This document shows, one piece after another, positions 26,540 to 34,992 of a stretch of DNA of 36,468 nt (positions within the stretch are counted from its first letter, which is position 1; the number at the start of each line of letters is the position of its first letter). The position numbers were made by a program, and so were the translations under genes. The notes under the pieces are model-generated. The model saw nothing but the letters and a program-made list of their open reading frames with translations, did not search any database and was not told the DNA's origin. Origin of the DNA: Bacteroidota bacterium (GTDB taxonomy: Bacteria > Bacteroidota > Bacteroidia > Bacteroidales > VadinHA17); the NCBI GenBank assembly GCA_003250475.1, contig QKGI01000041.1, forward strand, positions 1 through 36,468, read 5' to 3'.

Positions 26540-26569
26540 GGTCACGGGCAGTTTTATCTGCCCGCGACC
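26540..26569. terminator. Hairpin between convergent genes (probable bidirectional terminator)
   Basis: GGTCACGGGCAG at 26540-26551 pairs with CTGCCCGCGACC at 26558-26569 (12 bp with one A-C mismatch) around a 6-base loop TTTTAT. On the minus strand a short T-run (ATTTTA) follows; on the plus strand there is none. Location between two stop codons supports termination for both transcripts. Confidence 0.6.
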
Positions 26570-26585
26570 CCGGCTATGATGCATA

Positions 26586-27320
26586 TCACTGTTTCAATGC
26601 TGCTTTTGAAAAAATATAATCAGGGATGGCCTGGTTAAACTTGATAGCTGTTACCTTGAACTCCGTTCCGTCACCCTGTTTCAGCATATCCTTATAGACC
26701 ACTGTTGTGGGGAACCACCTGCCATCAACCCTTATCACATCGCTCATCGTCGATCTCTTCAGCAACTGTCCGCTCCGTGCATAGAGCTCCTCCTTAAGCG
26801 GGACATATCTCTCAGTATCGATCCATATCTTTCTTTTTGAGTAGGCTATATCCTCAACCCTGGCATTCAGCTCCAGCACCCATGTCTCCCTCCCGTCTAT
26901 TGTTTCACGGCCGGTCACTCTGGCTGAATATAGATCGGTAAGTTTCCTGTCTTCCATCATATCTTCATATGAGAGATCCGATCCCATGACAGACTGGCGG
27001 AGCATATGTCCGGATATCTGTATTGTCCGGTCTGTTGAAGGTGAGTAGATCCATAACTGATCCTCCAGCTTAAGCATCTTGATACCCTGCTCTCTCGGAG
27101 GGGAAAGATATTCTGTGAATGACTTTTTGTCACCGGCTGTATAGGATTTTGATGTTATCACCCGGGTGCCGCGCTTCCCCTGGATAGTCATTGTAGATTC
27201 AAATATCCTGTTCTCGGATGACATATTCCTGTCAACCCTGTCAATGATCTCATCTGCTGACGGCTGGGCGGTTGCAGCAGTCGCCAGGGCAAATAATATT
27301 ATTGATGCAAATGTTTTCAT
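26586..27320 (-). CDS. LolA-like outer-membrane lipoprotein-sorting family protein
   Basis: LolA-fold proteins are periplasmic carriers with an open hydrophobic half-barrel; LolA itself shuttles lipoproteins from the LolCDE transporter to the outer membrane. The 244-residue protein has a signal peptide (about 1-18, ATAATAQPSAD) and a beta-rich body with MLKLEDQLWIYSPSTDRTIQIS, SYEDMMEDRKL and RKIWIDTERYVPLKEELYARSG, features of COG2834 proteins. It is the last gene of an operon of TetR, barrel protein, ABC ATPase and two permeases, 22 bases after the second permease. This context suggests it receives a lipid or lipoprotein extracted by the ABC complex; housekeeping LolA function is less likely. 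COG2834 members also sit next to RND exporters in other bacteria. Confidence 0.82.
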   Translation of the reverse strand: MKTFASIILFALATAATAQPSADEIIDRVDRNMSSENRIFESTMTIQGKRGTRVITSKSYTAGDKKSFTEYLSPPREQGIKMLKLEDQLWIYSPSTDRTIQISGHMLRQSVMGSDLSYEDMMEDRKLTDLYSARVTGRETIDGRETWVLELNARVEDIAYSKRKIWIDTERYVPLKEELYARSGQLLKRSTMSDVIRVDGRWFPTTVVYKDMLKQGDGTEFKVTAIKFNQAIPDYIFSKAALKQ

Positions 27321-27342
27321 GATATTGATTTAAACGTTTATG

Positions 27343-28623
27343 TCAGGCTTCGAGCTCTTTAAACAGCTGCGAGGTCTTTCTCTTATAGATTCCTATTCCG
27401 GACAGCATGGTGCCGGCCACGGTTGAGATGACCCCGGGTATGAATCCGATATAAAAGTCGGGTGGTGTTATCCTTGCCCTGACAATGTTAGGCATCATTA
27501 TCCCTGTCGTGGCATTTTTAGTAAATTCACTTATATCGAGACCGTAGGTCTGCAACAGCCATGACAGGCTCAGTCCGAATGCCGTACCGATGATCGTGCC
27601 TGCCATCCCTATCATCAGTGATTCGGTTATCATTGATCGATAAACATGACCTTTTTCCTCGCCGATAGCCAGCCGGATACCTATCTCGCCATATCGCCTC
27701 AGGCCGCCGAGCAGTCCCGCATTCCATAGAACGAGTGACATTGCCACCATGAAAACAAAGGTCACAATTGCGCCCATACTGCCGGCAAGGTTAACGAAAA
27801 GCCCGAGACCTTCCTGATCCCTGAGCCTTAGCATTACAGGAGAAAATTCATCATTTTCAGTGACAAAATCCTCATTGAATTCTGCCATTACCGGGTCTGC
27901 CTTTTCGTCCGAATAGTAGCCGCCAGGGAAGAATCCAAGTATTTCACCGGCAGAATCATACATGTCAAGAGCCTTCTGAACATCAGAAATATCGGCTATA
28001 ACACTTCCCCTGTCGAGTGACGTATTACCGAAACGCACTGTTCCTGAGACAATGAAATTATAAATTGCCATGCTTCCGTTCATGGTTGATCCTATAAGAG
28101 TCACCTCTTCACCCGGACTCACTTTCAGCTTTTCCGAGAATTCCTCGCTGAGAAGTATCTCTCCTGCAGTATCAGGGATGGTGCCCCTCACGAGGGACCT
28201 GCTAAGGTTCAGCCTTTCAATTTCTCCGGAACTTCCTGAGAAGAGGTCAAGCCCGATACCCAGGGACGGGCCCTGGCTGCGTGTCTCACCGTTATCGTCC
28301 GGCACATCTATCAAACCCCCGAATTTTATCCGGCTTACCCATTTTATATCGGGAAAGGCCTCCTCAAGCCCGGCCTGGAGCTCTGAGGCACCCATAATCG
28401 CAAGGTCATTAGGTATCTGATCAATATTTTCCGCATAGGCTTTTGTCATCACCTTAACATGACCGGTATTGAAACGGGCGGTTTGCTCAATCATATCGAC
28501 CATGATACCATTGATGTACCCTCTCATAAACACAGCCAGCATCACTCCTATAGCCACAACGATCAGTGGCAGGAGACTTCTGCTCCTGTCACGCAACAGT
28601 CCTTTTATTAAGAATTTTATCAT
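27343..28623 (-). CDS. ABC transporter permease (FtsX/LolE-MacB type), second subunit
   Basis: This 426-residue inner-membrane protein has a first membrane helix near residues 17-38 (LLPLIVVAIGVMLAVFMRG), a large periplasmic MacB_PCD-type domain (about 40-270) and a C-terminal FtsX domain with three helices from about residue 285. RRYGEIGIRLAIGEEKGHVYRSMITES is the characteristic FtsX coupling segment. Such permeases use ATP binding in the cytoplasm to drive conformational work in the periplasm rather than moving substrate across the bilayer. The ATG overlaps the previous permease stop by four bases, so the two are probably coupled and form a heterodimer. It shares only general fold similarity with the companion permease. 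Sequence between the helices is rich in acidic residues. Confidence 0.88.
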   Translation of the reverse strand: MIKFLIKGLLRDRSRSLLPLIVVAIGVMLAVFMRGYINGIMVDMIEQTARFNTGHVKVMTKAYAENIDQIPNDLAIMGASELQAGLEEAFPDIKWVSRIKFGGLIDVPDDNGETRSQGPSLGIGLDLFSGSSGEIERLNLSRSLVRGTIPDTAGEILLSEEFSEKLKVSPGEEVTLIGSTMNGSMAIYNFIVSGTVRFGNTSLDRGSVIADISDVQKALDMYDSAGEILGFFPGGYYSDEKADPVMAEFNEDFVTENDEFSPVMLRLRDQEGLGLFVNLAGSMGAIVTFVFMVAMSLVLWNAGLLGGLRRYGEIGIRLAIGEEKGHVYRSMITESLMIGMAGTIIGTAFGLSLSWLLQTYGLDISEFTKNATTGIMMPNIVRARITPPDFYIGFIPGVISTVAGTMLSGIGIYKRKTSQLFKELEA

Positions 28624-29795
28624 TGCAGTTTCCCCCTTAAAGCTTCTGTTGGATTCATTTTGGCAATCCTTCTCGACGGCCAGTAACTCACAATTGTTGT
28701 TGCAATCATGACCAGGAGTGTGGTGCCGATAATCAGTGAACCACTGTATACAGGATACATTGTATCTGCCATGGTAAAACCAAATTCGGCGGATGACATT
28801 CCAAGTGATATTCCCTTGTTAGCTAACCACACGAGAAGCGGGATACCGTATATTGCACCGGTTACTGCTGCCAGTACGGCGTGCATGGCCCCCTCAACGG
28901 TGAAGAGCAGCACAACCTCTTTCCTTGTATATCCGAGGGCAACGTAAGTTCCTATCTCTTTCTGCCTCCTGAAAATTGAAAGCACCTGTGTATCAAATAT
29001 TGCCAGAAGTGCCAGGATAAGAAGTATTATATAGAAGATTGACTGTCCCACTGATTTTGTCTTTATCATTTCGTCAACCTCGCTGACCAGCGATTTATAA
29101 GTCATCAGCTTCCAGTCTCCGACCCCGGCTTCCCTGTTCTCCTGGTCGCGGAATGTAAGAATTGTAGCTTCTCCAGGCATCAGCACCATAGATTGCAGGC
29201 TGTCAAGAGCGATCCACACCTGGCCCACATCAACGGTAGGGACATTTGTTGTGAAGATGTCGGTAATGAGAATTTCTGCGGCATCAAAGGTCCCATTTGC
29301 ATCACGCCACCTGATTGTCACATAATCACCTTTGCTGAGCCGGTTGGCCCTTGCCATGTTGGAGCCTATGATGGCGGGCAGGGCACCGGCAGCCGTGTCG
29401 AGCCTGCCTGTGGGCAGCTCCAGCAACGACTGTCCCGGATCAATGCCTTTTATGAGTATTGACTGCATCCTGCCTTCAGGATATATTGTACCCTGTGTAA
29501 TGAGGACAGGTACCATGTCTCCCCTCTCAATCTCGTCCTTAAACTGACCGGGGATGACCGAATGAGCCTCAGTTAAAGTAAAAGCATCATACGGGTCGTA
29601 ATTTGCGTTCCAGTATTGCCCTCCGGCAATTTCCCAGTCTGCCATATCCTTCTTCGCCTGACGATCCCATCCGACAAGGATACCCTTAGCCGCAATTATC
29701 ATCACGAAGGAAAATGACAGAACAATTACATTGAGCCAGGTCCTGAGCCCTGCCCCAATGAGATTCTTAAATGCCAGCTTTATTGCCAGTTTCAT
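28620..29795 (-). CDS. ABC transporter permease (FtsX/MacB type), first subunit
   Basis: This 391-residue permease begins MKLAIKLAFKNLIGAGLRTWLNVIVL, the amphipathic segment and first helix typical of MacB/LolC-type proteins. A periplasmic domain follows (about 40-240) with VLITQGTIYPEGRMQSILIKGID, a segment reminiscent of lipid-transporting type VII ABC systems. The C-terminal FtsX domain has three helices from about residue 255 with FRRQKEIGTYVALGYTRKEVVLLF as the coupling segment, and ends MNPTEALRGKLQ. It starts 11 bases after the ATPase stop and overlaps the next permease by four bases. Confidence 0.88.
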   Translation of the reverse strand: MKLAIKLAFKNLIGAGLRTWLNVIVLSFSFVMIIAAKGILVGWDRQAKKDMADWEIAGGQYWNANYDPYDAFTLTEAHSVIPGQFKDEIERGDMVPVLITQGTIYPEGRMQSILIKGIDPGQSLLELPTGRLDTAAGALPAIIGSNMARANRLSKGDYVTIRWRDANGTFDAAEILITDIFTTNVPTVDVGQVWIALDSLQSMVLMPGEATILTFRDQENREAGVGDWKLMTYKSLVSEVDEMIKTKSVGQSIFYIILLILALLAIFDTQVLSIFRRQKEIGTYVALGYTRKEVVLLFTVEGAMHAVLAAVTGAIYGIPLLVWLANKGISLGMSSAEFGFTMADTMYPVYSGSLIIGTTLLVMIATTIVSYWPSRRIAKMNPTEALRGKLQ

Positions 29796-29806
29796 CCTTC
29801 CAGGTT

Positions 29807-30499
29807 TTATGCCGTTTCTATTTTATCAACAAGCCCGTCTTTCAGGTAAATCTTCCTTCTCAGGTATCCTATAACCTTGTCATCATGCGTCGCAAAAAGA
29901 AAGGTGGTCATAAGATCCTGGTTGAGCTTGACCATAGTCTGCAGAATGTTGTGCGAGTTTGCCGCGTCAAGGTTCGCAGTGGGTTCATCAGCGAGCACAA
30001 GCGATGGTCTTTTTACCATTGCACGGGCTATTGCCACCCTCTGGCATTCCCCCCCTGAAAGCTGCGGGGGTTTCTGCTTCATCTTGTCAGTGAGCCCCAC
30101 CCATTCGAGGGCATCATGGACCATTTTTCTGCGCTCTGAGCTACTAAGTTTAAGAAGCAGCAAAGGAAACTCAACATTCTCATAGACAGTATGCACCTGA
30201 AGCAGGTTATAACTCTGAAAGATAAATCCGAGATTCTCTTTCCTGAGCCGTGCAGCCTCTTTTGCTGACATTATACCCACAGAACTTCCCATGACTATTA
30301 CCTCCCCTTCAGTGGGAGAGTCAAGGGAACCGATAATATTCAACAATGTGGTCTTACCTGACCCGCTCGGTCCTATCAGGCCTGTGAATTCACCCTTGCC
30401 AAGTGTGAGGTCAATGCCTTTCAATGCCGTGAACTCCCCTTTCCCCATAGGGAATCTCTTGGTCAGATGTTTTGTTTCGATAATTAAATTGTTGTTCAT
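29807..30499 (-). CDS. ABC transporter ATP-binding protein (LolD/MacB type)
   Basis: This ATPase powers the two adjacent permeases. The ATG at 30497-30499 gives 230 residues beginning MNNNLIIETKHLTKRF, normal for LolD/FtsE-like subunits; an upstream ATG at 30565 would overlap the barrel gene by 44 bases and is not supported. All motifs are complete: Walker A GPSGSGKT (43-50), Q-loop Gln95, signature LSGGE (147-151), Walker B LVLADEP (167-173) and switch His205. The gene starts 22 bases after the barrel gene stop and ends 11 bases before the first permease. The KGEFTALKGIDLTL opening is typical of the macrolide/lipoprotein export group, but the substrate is unknown. Confidence 0.93.
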   Translation of the reverse strand: MNNNLIIETKHLTKRFPMGKGEFTALKGIDLTLGKGEFTGLIGPSGSGKTTLLNIIGSLDSPTEGEVIVMGSSVGIMSAKEAARLRKENLGFIFQSYNLLQVHTVYENVEFPLLLLKLSSSERRKMVHDALEWVGLTDKMKQKPPQLSGGECQRVAIARAMVKRPSLVLADEPTANLDAANSHNILQTMVKLNQDLMTTFLFATHDDKVIGYLRRKIYLKDGLVDKIETA

Positions 30500-30521
30500 T
30501 ACTCTTGTATTAAATACTATT

Positions 30522-31667
30522 CTAATGATTGAATACCAGCATAATCTGAATACCACTACCTGCATAGATCATCTCCCCGTAGTTCTGGGTAGGAACATAA
30601 TACTCCCCGGGATTCAGGTACCCCATAAGATAAAGTGATAATCTCCTGAAATCCCTCTGCCATGTCATGAAATTATAAGCTTTGTGGTTCGTCCAGTCAT
30701 AATAGACAATCAGTCCGGCGTTGTCAAACATTGTCACCGGATAGGTAAGGTTCAGGAGTGAGAATGTGGTTATGTTCCTGAACTCAAAAGCATTCCGGTC
30801 GGTGGAAGCAATAAGATGCTCATAAATCACGGTGAGACCATTCCCGATCCCGAAAGTATAGTCTGCCCCCATGTTTATTATCTCCTGGTTACGGTAGCTA
30901 CCCTCCAGTCCGTTGAATGCCGACCATGAAGCCTCAATCCACCAGCCAATCACCATGTCAAATTTTGCATCAATCCCAAACCTGTTCTCAGGTATATGTA
31001 ACAGGGCACCGAGGGTATCCGGCAGCGTGCTTCCGTCGGCAACACGGTGATGATATGAGAATCCGGCTTCACCTTTCGGCACAGGGGTCTGAATACGACC
31101 CCCAAATTCGGGAACATGCTTTTCAGACTGTATGAACTCCCACCCTTTCAGATTACCGTTACCATATAGCCCCCACAGCCAGATATTGGTATTATCAAGG
31201 AAATAATACCTGGCCAGGACACCCCATACCCCATCAGTAAGTTTAAGCGGATCACGTGGATCTATCTGGTCAAACCACATGAGCGGCCTTAAAAGCGAAG
31301 CGGATCCGAAGTTAATTTTCTGCAGCCCTGCCCTCAGCTCAAATTGATCGGTTGAATACCTCAGCCAGGCCCGGTATGGTTTTATATCACCGCTGAAATC
31401 ACTGGCGCTGAACGGATCCAGGGCAGCATTACCGAAAATGTTCACTGAGACCTCCATGTCGAGCAGGCTCTGATCATGCCACCTGTGGCCCAGGTTGAGC
31501 TGGGGGATATACCTTATCCCTCCCATCAGGGGCAACTCATTACCGCGGTTATAGTGAGCATAGGCAGAGAGCTGCCCCCGGAAGGACAGGGTATCTTCCT
31601 GTGCAACTGCCTCCTGCATCCTGAGAGCTGCAATGATGATTATCACTATGATCTTCTCAATCCTCAT
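30522..31667 (-). CDS. Predicted outer-membrane beta-barrel protein
   Basis: I recognise no named family. The 381-residue protein has a hydrophobic signal peptide (about 1-22, IIVIIIIAALRMQEAVAQ) and many alternating hydrophobic/aromatic beta-strand stretches with charged turns, such as YRAWLRYSTDQFELRAGLQKINFGS and LYLMGYLNPGEYYVPTQNYGEMIYAG. The C-terminus IQIMLVFNH has an aromatic near the end, as in many outer-membrane barrels. Number of strands cannot be given reliably. The start overlaps the TetR stop (ATGA). Operon location before an ABC transporter and a LolA-like carrier suggests it forms the outer-membrane end of that pathway, although a receptor or unrelated porin is possible. Confidence 0.72.
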   Translation of the reverse strand: MRIEKIIVIIIIAALRMQEAVAQEDTLSFRGQLSAYAHYNRGNELPLMGGIRYIPQLNLGHRWHDQSLLDMEVSVNIFGNAALDPFSASDFSGDIKPYRAWLRYSTDQFELRAGLQKINFGSASLLRPLMWFDQIDPRDPLKLTDGVWGVLARYYFLDNTNIWLWGLYGNGNLKGWEFIQSEKHVPEFGGRIQTPVPKGEAGFSYHHRVADGSTLPDTLGALLHIPENRFGIDAKFDMVIGWWIEASWSAFNGLEGSYRNQEIINMGADYTFGIGNGLTVIYEHLIASTDRNAFEFRNITTFSLLNLTYPVTMFDNAGLIVYYDWTNHKAYNFMTWQRDFRRLSLYLMGYLNPGEYYVPTQNYGEMIYAGSGIQIMLVFNH

Positions 31668-32248
31668 TCCTGCCCCTGTTCTGCTATGCCGTAAACCAAC
31701 AGCTTTGCAAATTCCATTATAAGCTCCTGCCTCGAACCATATAGTACCGTGAGACTTTCGTCATCCATTAACTCTGTCATCTTTGCCTGCATCTTTATGA
31801 GCAGGTCTACATTAAAATCCTTCCTGAAAATACCTTCCTCCTGTGCCCTGATGTAGTCGGTTCTCAGTACCGAAAGTATCTCCTGTGTCCGCTCCCTCAC
31901 AAAACTGATCAGCTCCGAATCGCTGCCGGTATAAAAGTCTGCCATAAATTCAGGACTGATATTCATGGTACCTTCGAATTTCATCCGGATAACCTCCTTT
32001 ATCTTTTCTGCTGGAGAAGCATCGCTATCCATTATCTCCCTGAACCTGTTCTCTGCATTCTCGACAATGTCACTGTAGATCTTCTTCGCCAGTTCGGTTT
32101 TGTTAGGGAAATATTTATAGAAAGTCATCTTGCTGACATTGGCCTTCCTGCAGATCTCTTCAACCGAGACCCGTTTAAAGCCATGTTTCCAGAACAATTC
32201 ACCTGCTACTTTCCTGATAGAGTTATATTTTAGCTCAGCGGACCCCAT
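31664..32248 (-). CDS. TetR/AcrR family transcriptional regulator
   Basis: TetR-type repressors bind palindromic operators as dimers and release DNA on ligand binding. The 194-residue protein has the N-terminal HTH (about 10-50, SVEEICRKANVSKMTFYKYFPNKTELAKKIY), with the family's terminal YFPNK motif. The ligand domain (about 60-194) is helix-rich. It is first in the operon with the barrel, ABC and LolA-like genes, overlapping the barrel gene by four bases, so it probably regulates its own operon in response to a hydrophobic molecule or envelope stress. Direct repeats within its promoter (32259-32303) could be its binding site, though TetR proteins usually prefer inverted repeats. The start ATG at 32246-32248 is near the predicted transcription start. 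Confidence 0.92.
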   Translation of the reverse strand: MGSAELKYNSIRKVAGELFWKHGFKRVSVEEICRKANVSKMTFYKYFPNKTELAKKIYSDIVENAENRFREIMDSDASPAEKIKEVIRMKFEGTMNISPEFMADFYTGSDSELISFVRERTQEILSVLRTDYIRAQEEGIFRKDFNVDLLIKMQAKMTELMDDESLTVLYGSRQELIMEFAKLLVYGIAEQGQE

Positions 32249-32258
32249 GTCGTCTACT

Positions 32259-32312
32259 TACGTTTATGATACAAATATACGTTTTTTATATTATCCTACG
32301 CTTTTCGTATAC
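32259..32312 (-). promoter_or_regulatory. TetR-operon promoter with 19-bp-spaced repeats
   Basis: On the minus strand 32272-32279 reads TATATTTG, an exact -7 element 23 bases before the TetR start. Around it, on the plus strand, TACGTTT (32259), TACGTTT (32278) and TACGCTT (32297) recur at exact 19-base intervals, and a palindrome GTATAC lies at 32307-32312. Two of the repeats flank or overlap the -7 element, as expected for an operator that blocks polymerase. A clear -33 TTG is absent. Confidence 0.55.
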
Positions 32313-32383
32313 TTTTTTTTAAAAAGTTTTTTCATTCCCTAACTGAGGAGCAGGTTTCAGGCGGGTAAAATTGCATGGCAGAA

Positions 32384-33499
32384 CTATATCCCGAGGAATT
32401 CAGATACAACCTCATTAACCTCCTCATGGCGCTCCACGCCAATCAGATGACCTGACTCGAGTATTTCAATCCTGATATCCGGGTAATCCTCCGCGACTTT
32501 TTTTGCCTCTTCGGCATCACCTACGATCCTGTCGTGGTTTCCCAGGAACAACAGCACGGGAATATCAATCCGGCTTTTCTGTCCGGCTGTCAGTGGAACA
32601 GGTTTCGTAACCGAGGGGATAGTACCTTTCATTACCTCATTGAACCAGGCTCCATACTTAATATGGCAGGCAGGATCTTGACCGAGTGCCCAGTCTGCCA
32701 CTGCATCCCTGAAAAACTGGAATGGATACATGGTTGTCAAAGCCATCATTGCAATGCTGCCTCCGGTAAGCCGGGTCAGTCCCATCGGTCCGAACAGTAC
32801 CAGCCTGCTCACTTTTTCAGGATGGTAAGAGGCGAGCGACTGGGCAATGAAACCGCCGTTGGAGGCTCCGAATACCACTGCGCTGTCAACCTTCAAACTG
32901 TCCAGCAACTGGCTGTAAAAATCAGCCACCCCCTCAGGTGATCCAGGAAAGACAAGGGCATCACTGAGTTCGCTTCTGTTACCCTCCCCGGGATTATCTA
33001 TTGAAAAGATGTGGTAATGCTCCAGCAACGGGTCAAGGTTCTCAGCCCATGAATGGGCACCCATCGATGCTGCGTGAAGCATTACCAGTGGCGGTTTTTC
33101 AGCATTGCCGCATTCAATGTAATGTACCTGTCCGTATTGTGTCGTCAGGGTATGATGTTCAAAACTTGCAGGCCAATCATTCATACAACTGTCATAGATT
33201 GCCATCAGTGACTTGTGGTGATCTTCCGAAATATAGATGGTGGTCTTTGGTGCCGTGCCGAATCCAAGCTGTTTTACTGCAATAAGTATGACAATCGACA
33301 GTACTCTTGCTGTTATTGAGATCAGTTTGTTGTACCTCAGCGTAACATATCCCGGCCAGTATACCAGGAGCACTGCTATAAGGACCAGACATATTGTCTG
33401 ACCATAGCTTTTACCCAGGAAGGTAGCTATTGATAACAAGACTATCAGCATCGCGGCGATCCACCTTATCACCTTGAAAATTATCATAATGCTTTTCAT
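32384..33499 (-). CDS. Membrane-anchored alpha/beta hydrolase
   Basis: The 371-residue protein has about three membrane helices (about 8-30, 35-50 and 60-80) and then an alpha/beta-hydrolase domain. The catalytic triad is complete: Ser213 in the nucleophile elbow FGASNGGF, Asp323 in GNHDRIVG and His351 in ESGHLIG. Oxyanion-region sequence LHAASMGAHSW is present. The domain probably faces the periplasm or the outer side of the inner membrane, because a positively charged N-terminus (MKSIMIIFKVIRW) precedes the helices; this orientation is inference. Substrate is unknown. It is in the same direction as the TetR operon, with 135 bases between, and follows the small membrane protein gene after 29 bases. 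Confidence 0.85.
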   Translation of the reverse strand: MKSIMIIFKVIRWIAAMLIVLLSIATFLGKSYGQTICLVLIAVLLVYWPGYVTLRYNKLISITARVLSIVILIAVKQLGFGTAPKTTIYISEDHHKSLMAIYDSCMNDWPASFEHHTLTTQYGQVHYIECGNAEKPPLVMLHAASMGAHSWAENLDPLLEHYHIFSIDNPGEGNRSELSDALVFPGSPEGVADFYSQLLDSLKVDSAVVFGASNGGFIAQSLASYHPEKVSRLVLFGPMGLTRLTGGSIAMMALTTMYPFQFFRDAVADWALGQDPACHIKYGAWFNEVMKGTIPSVTKPVPLTAGQKSRIDIPVLLFLGNHDRIVGDAEEAKKVAEDYPDIRIEILESGHLIGVERHEEVNEVVSEFLGI

Positions 33500-33528
33500 G
33501 ATTCTATTGTTTTTGTGTTTACGGTATT

Positions 33529-33945
33529 TTACTCGTTGAATAATACCTCCGGCCAGTTTTGATTGAGCACAATGGAATAATAAATGAACAGGTTCACCAG
33601 AATGGCACCCGCTTTATTGAAGAACATTGCAAACCCGTTGGGAAAGGTCACCAGGCAGATTGTGGATAGTATAGCGGTGAAGGCTGCAAGTGATTGCCAT
33701 GCGTTGGCCATAATCACTCCTTTGAAACTCAGGGCGGCAAGAACTCCCAGTGCTCCGGTAATAAAGAAGATAACCAGGCAGATGATCCGGTTGAAACCGG
33801 CATCGAAACTTTTAAGCACCCACGATTGAGCCGGAGCCGAATTATTGATCCTGATGCCAAGTCCTCCTGCCACACCCTGAAAATGTCCTATTCCATGCAC
33901 CAGAAGTGCGATAAATGCGATAAGTCTTACAGTCTTTGTTGTCAT
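33529..33945 (-). CDS. Small four-helix membrane protein, unknown function
   Basis: I do not recognise a family with confidence. The 138-residue protein has four likely membrane helices (about 5-24, 52-74, 82-103 and 110-128), beginning MTTKTVRLIAFIALLVHGIGHFQG. The HGIGHFQG segment gives two histidines inside or at the edge of the first helix; this recalls a group of short Bacteroidota and proteobacterial membrane proteins but no function is known to me. The gene lies 29 bases upstream of the hydrolase gene, in the same direction, so the two are probably co-transcribed. The 94-base gap to the oxidoreductase gene holds no recognised signal. Confidence 0.7.
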   Translation of the reverse strand: MTTKTVRLIAFIALLVHGIGHFQGVAGGLGIRINNSAPAQSWVLKSFDAGFNRIICLVIFFITGALGVLAALSFKGVIMANAWQSLAAFTAILSTICLVTFPNGFAMFFNKAGAILVNLFIYYSIVLNQNWPEVLFNE

Positions 33946-34039
33946 GATAGTCCTTTAATTGTTTATTGATCTTGTTTTTACAAATTTCATTTAAAGAGTC
34001 GAACCGGTTATTGTCATCCGGACCCAATAGTTTGTTACT

Positions 34040-34885
34040 TTATGCCACCTCCCCTGCAAGCCGGTAGTAGTTTTCAAGGCTCATCCGGGGTCTGCCCAGT
34101 ATCGTATACGCTTCTTCAGTATCTCCCTCCTCTGGATGGTCTTCAAAATACCTGAATATGCTGATGGCATATTTCAGCTTTTCACCTGCAACAAGGGAGA
34201 GTAAATGCGCAAACCAGTATGGTTTTGGTTTTACCCTGCCGGCAGAAAGTCCCAGGGCACGATTATAACCTTCAACTGCCTCTGCTATGGTACACTTTTC
34301 ATTGCCCCATAGCGTGAATCTCCTGTTCAGGGCATCCCCGCCGGCAAATGCTGTGGAGGTCATCCGGGCTATATCCGAAGAATGTATCCAGCTCCAGCCG
34401 TGTACCTGCCTGCCTATAACGAACGGTTTGCCATTGTTGGCATACCGGGGGATCATGTCCATTACCATCGTCAGTTTCAGAATAGTAAAAGGAATCCCAC
34501 TATTTTCAATACACTCTTCTCCTGCAAGGTGCGCGTGGATCATGGGATGGCATGCATTTTCCCGGCGTACTGTGCATCCTGAAACATAAACCAGCTGCTT
34601 TACCTTCGATTCACCTGCAGCCCTTACAATATTCGGTACAGCGGCAGGTACCGTTGCTTCCGGAAGACTTATGAAGACCCCGTCAACTCCCGTAAAGGAG
34701 TGCCTGATGGATTCAGGATCGAGGGCATCTGCCTGCAGTATCTCGTAATCTGCAGGGAATATTTCCCTGGCTTTTCCCCTGTTCCGGCTCATTATTATTA
34801 CATTATATCCGTCATCATTGAGTCTCTCCGCTACGGCCTTTCCTATCAGTCCGGTTGCGCCAATTACAAGTATTCGTTTTTTCAT
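34040..34885 (-). CDS. NmrA-like NAD(P)-binding oxidoreductase
   Basis: This 281-residue protein has an N-terminal Rossmann fold with GATGLIG (9-15), DALDPESIRHSFTGVDGVFI and LVYVSGCTV, matching atypical short-chain dehydrogenases of the NmrA/NAD-dependent epimerase group. The usual YxxxK catalytic pair is not visible; the corresponding segment reads HAHLAGEECIENSGIPFTILK. It may therefore bind a dinucleotide as a sensor or use another mechanism. The C-terminal part (about 185-281) resembles substrate domains of the family. It is divergent from the AraC regulator, with 107 bases between starts, so the regulator may control it. It and the two genes downstream on the same strand may form one transcript. 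Confidence 0.85.
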   Translation of the reverse strand: MKKRILVIGATGLIGKAVAERLNDDGYNVIIMSRNRGKAREIFPADYEILQADALDPESIRHSFTGVDGVFISLPEATVPAAVPNIVRAAGESKVKQLVYVSGCTVRRENACHPMIHAHLAGEECIENSGIPFTILKLTMVMDMIPRYANNGKPFVIGRQVHGWSWIHSSDIARMTSTAFAGGDALNRRFTLWGNEKCTIAEAVEGYNRALGLSAGRVKPKPYWFAHLLSLVAGEKLKYAISIFRYFEDHPEEGDTEEAYTILGRPRMSLENYYRLAGEVA

Positions 34886-34992
34886 GTTGCACTGTTTTTA
34901 ATTATCAGAAGCAAAGATTCTTGAATGTGAGCAGGCAGAGGTTATCAGAAAAATCAAATAATTTGTTATTTTACGCCAAAAGGCAGTCCCGG

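Noticed and set aside
30500-30565. N-terminal extension of the ABC ATPase by 22 residues
   Set aside because: It overlaps the end of the barrel protein gene, and LolD/MacB-type ATPases normally start directly before the first beta strand.
32311-32333. AT-only inverted repeat (ACTTTTT / AAAAAGT) followed by a T-run
   Set aside because: It looks like a plus-strand terminator, but no plus-strand gene ends nearby and A/T runs make such pairs by chance.
34855-34992. N-terminal extension of the AraC regulator by 46 residues
   Set aside because: It overlaps the divergent oxidoreductase start and shows no family resemblance; the ATG at 34993 fits better.
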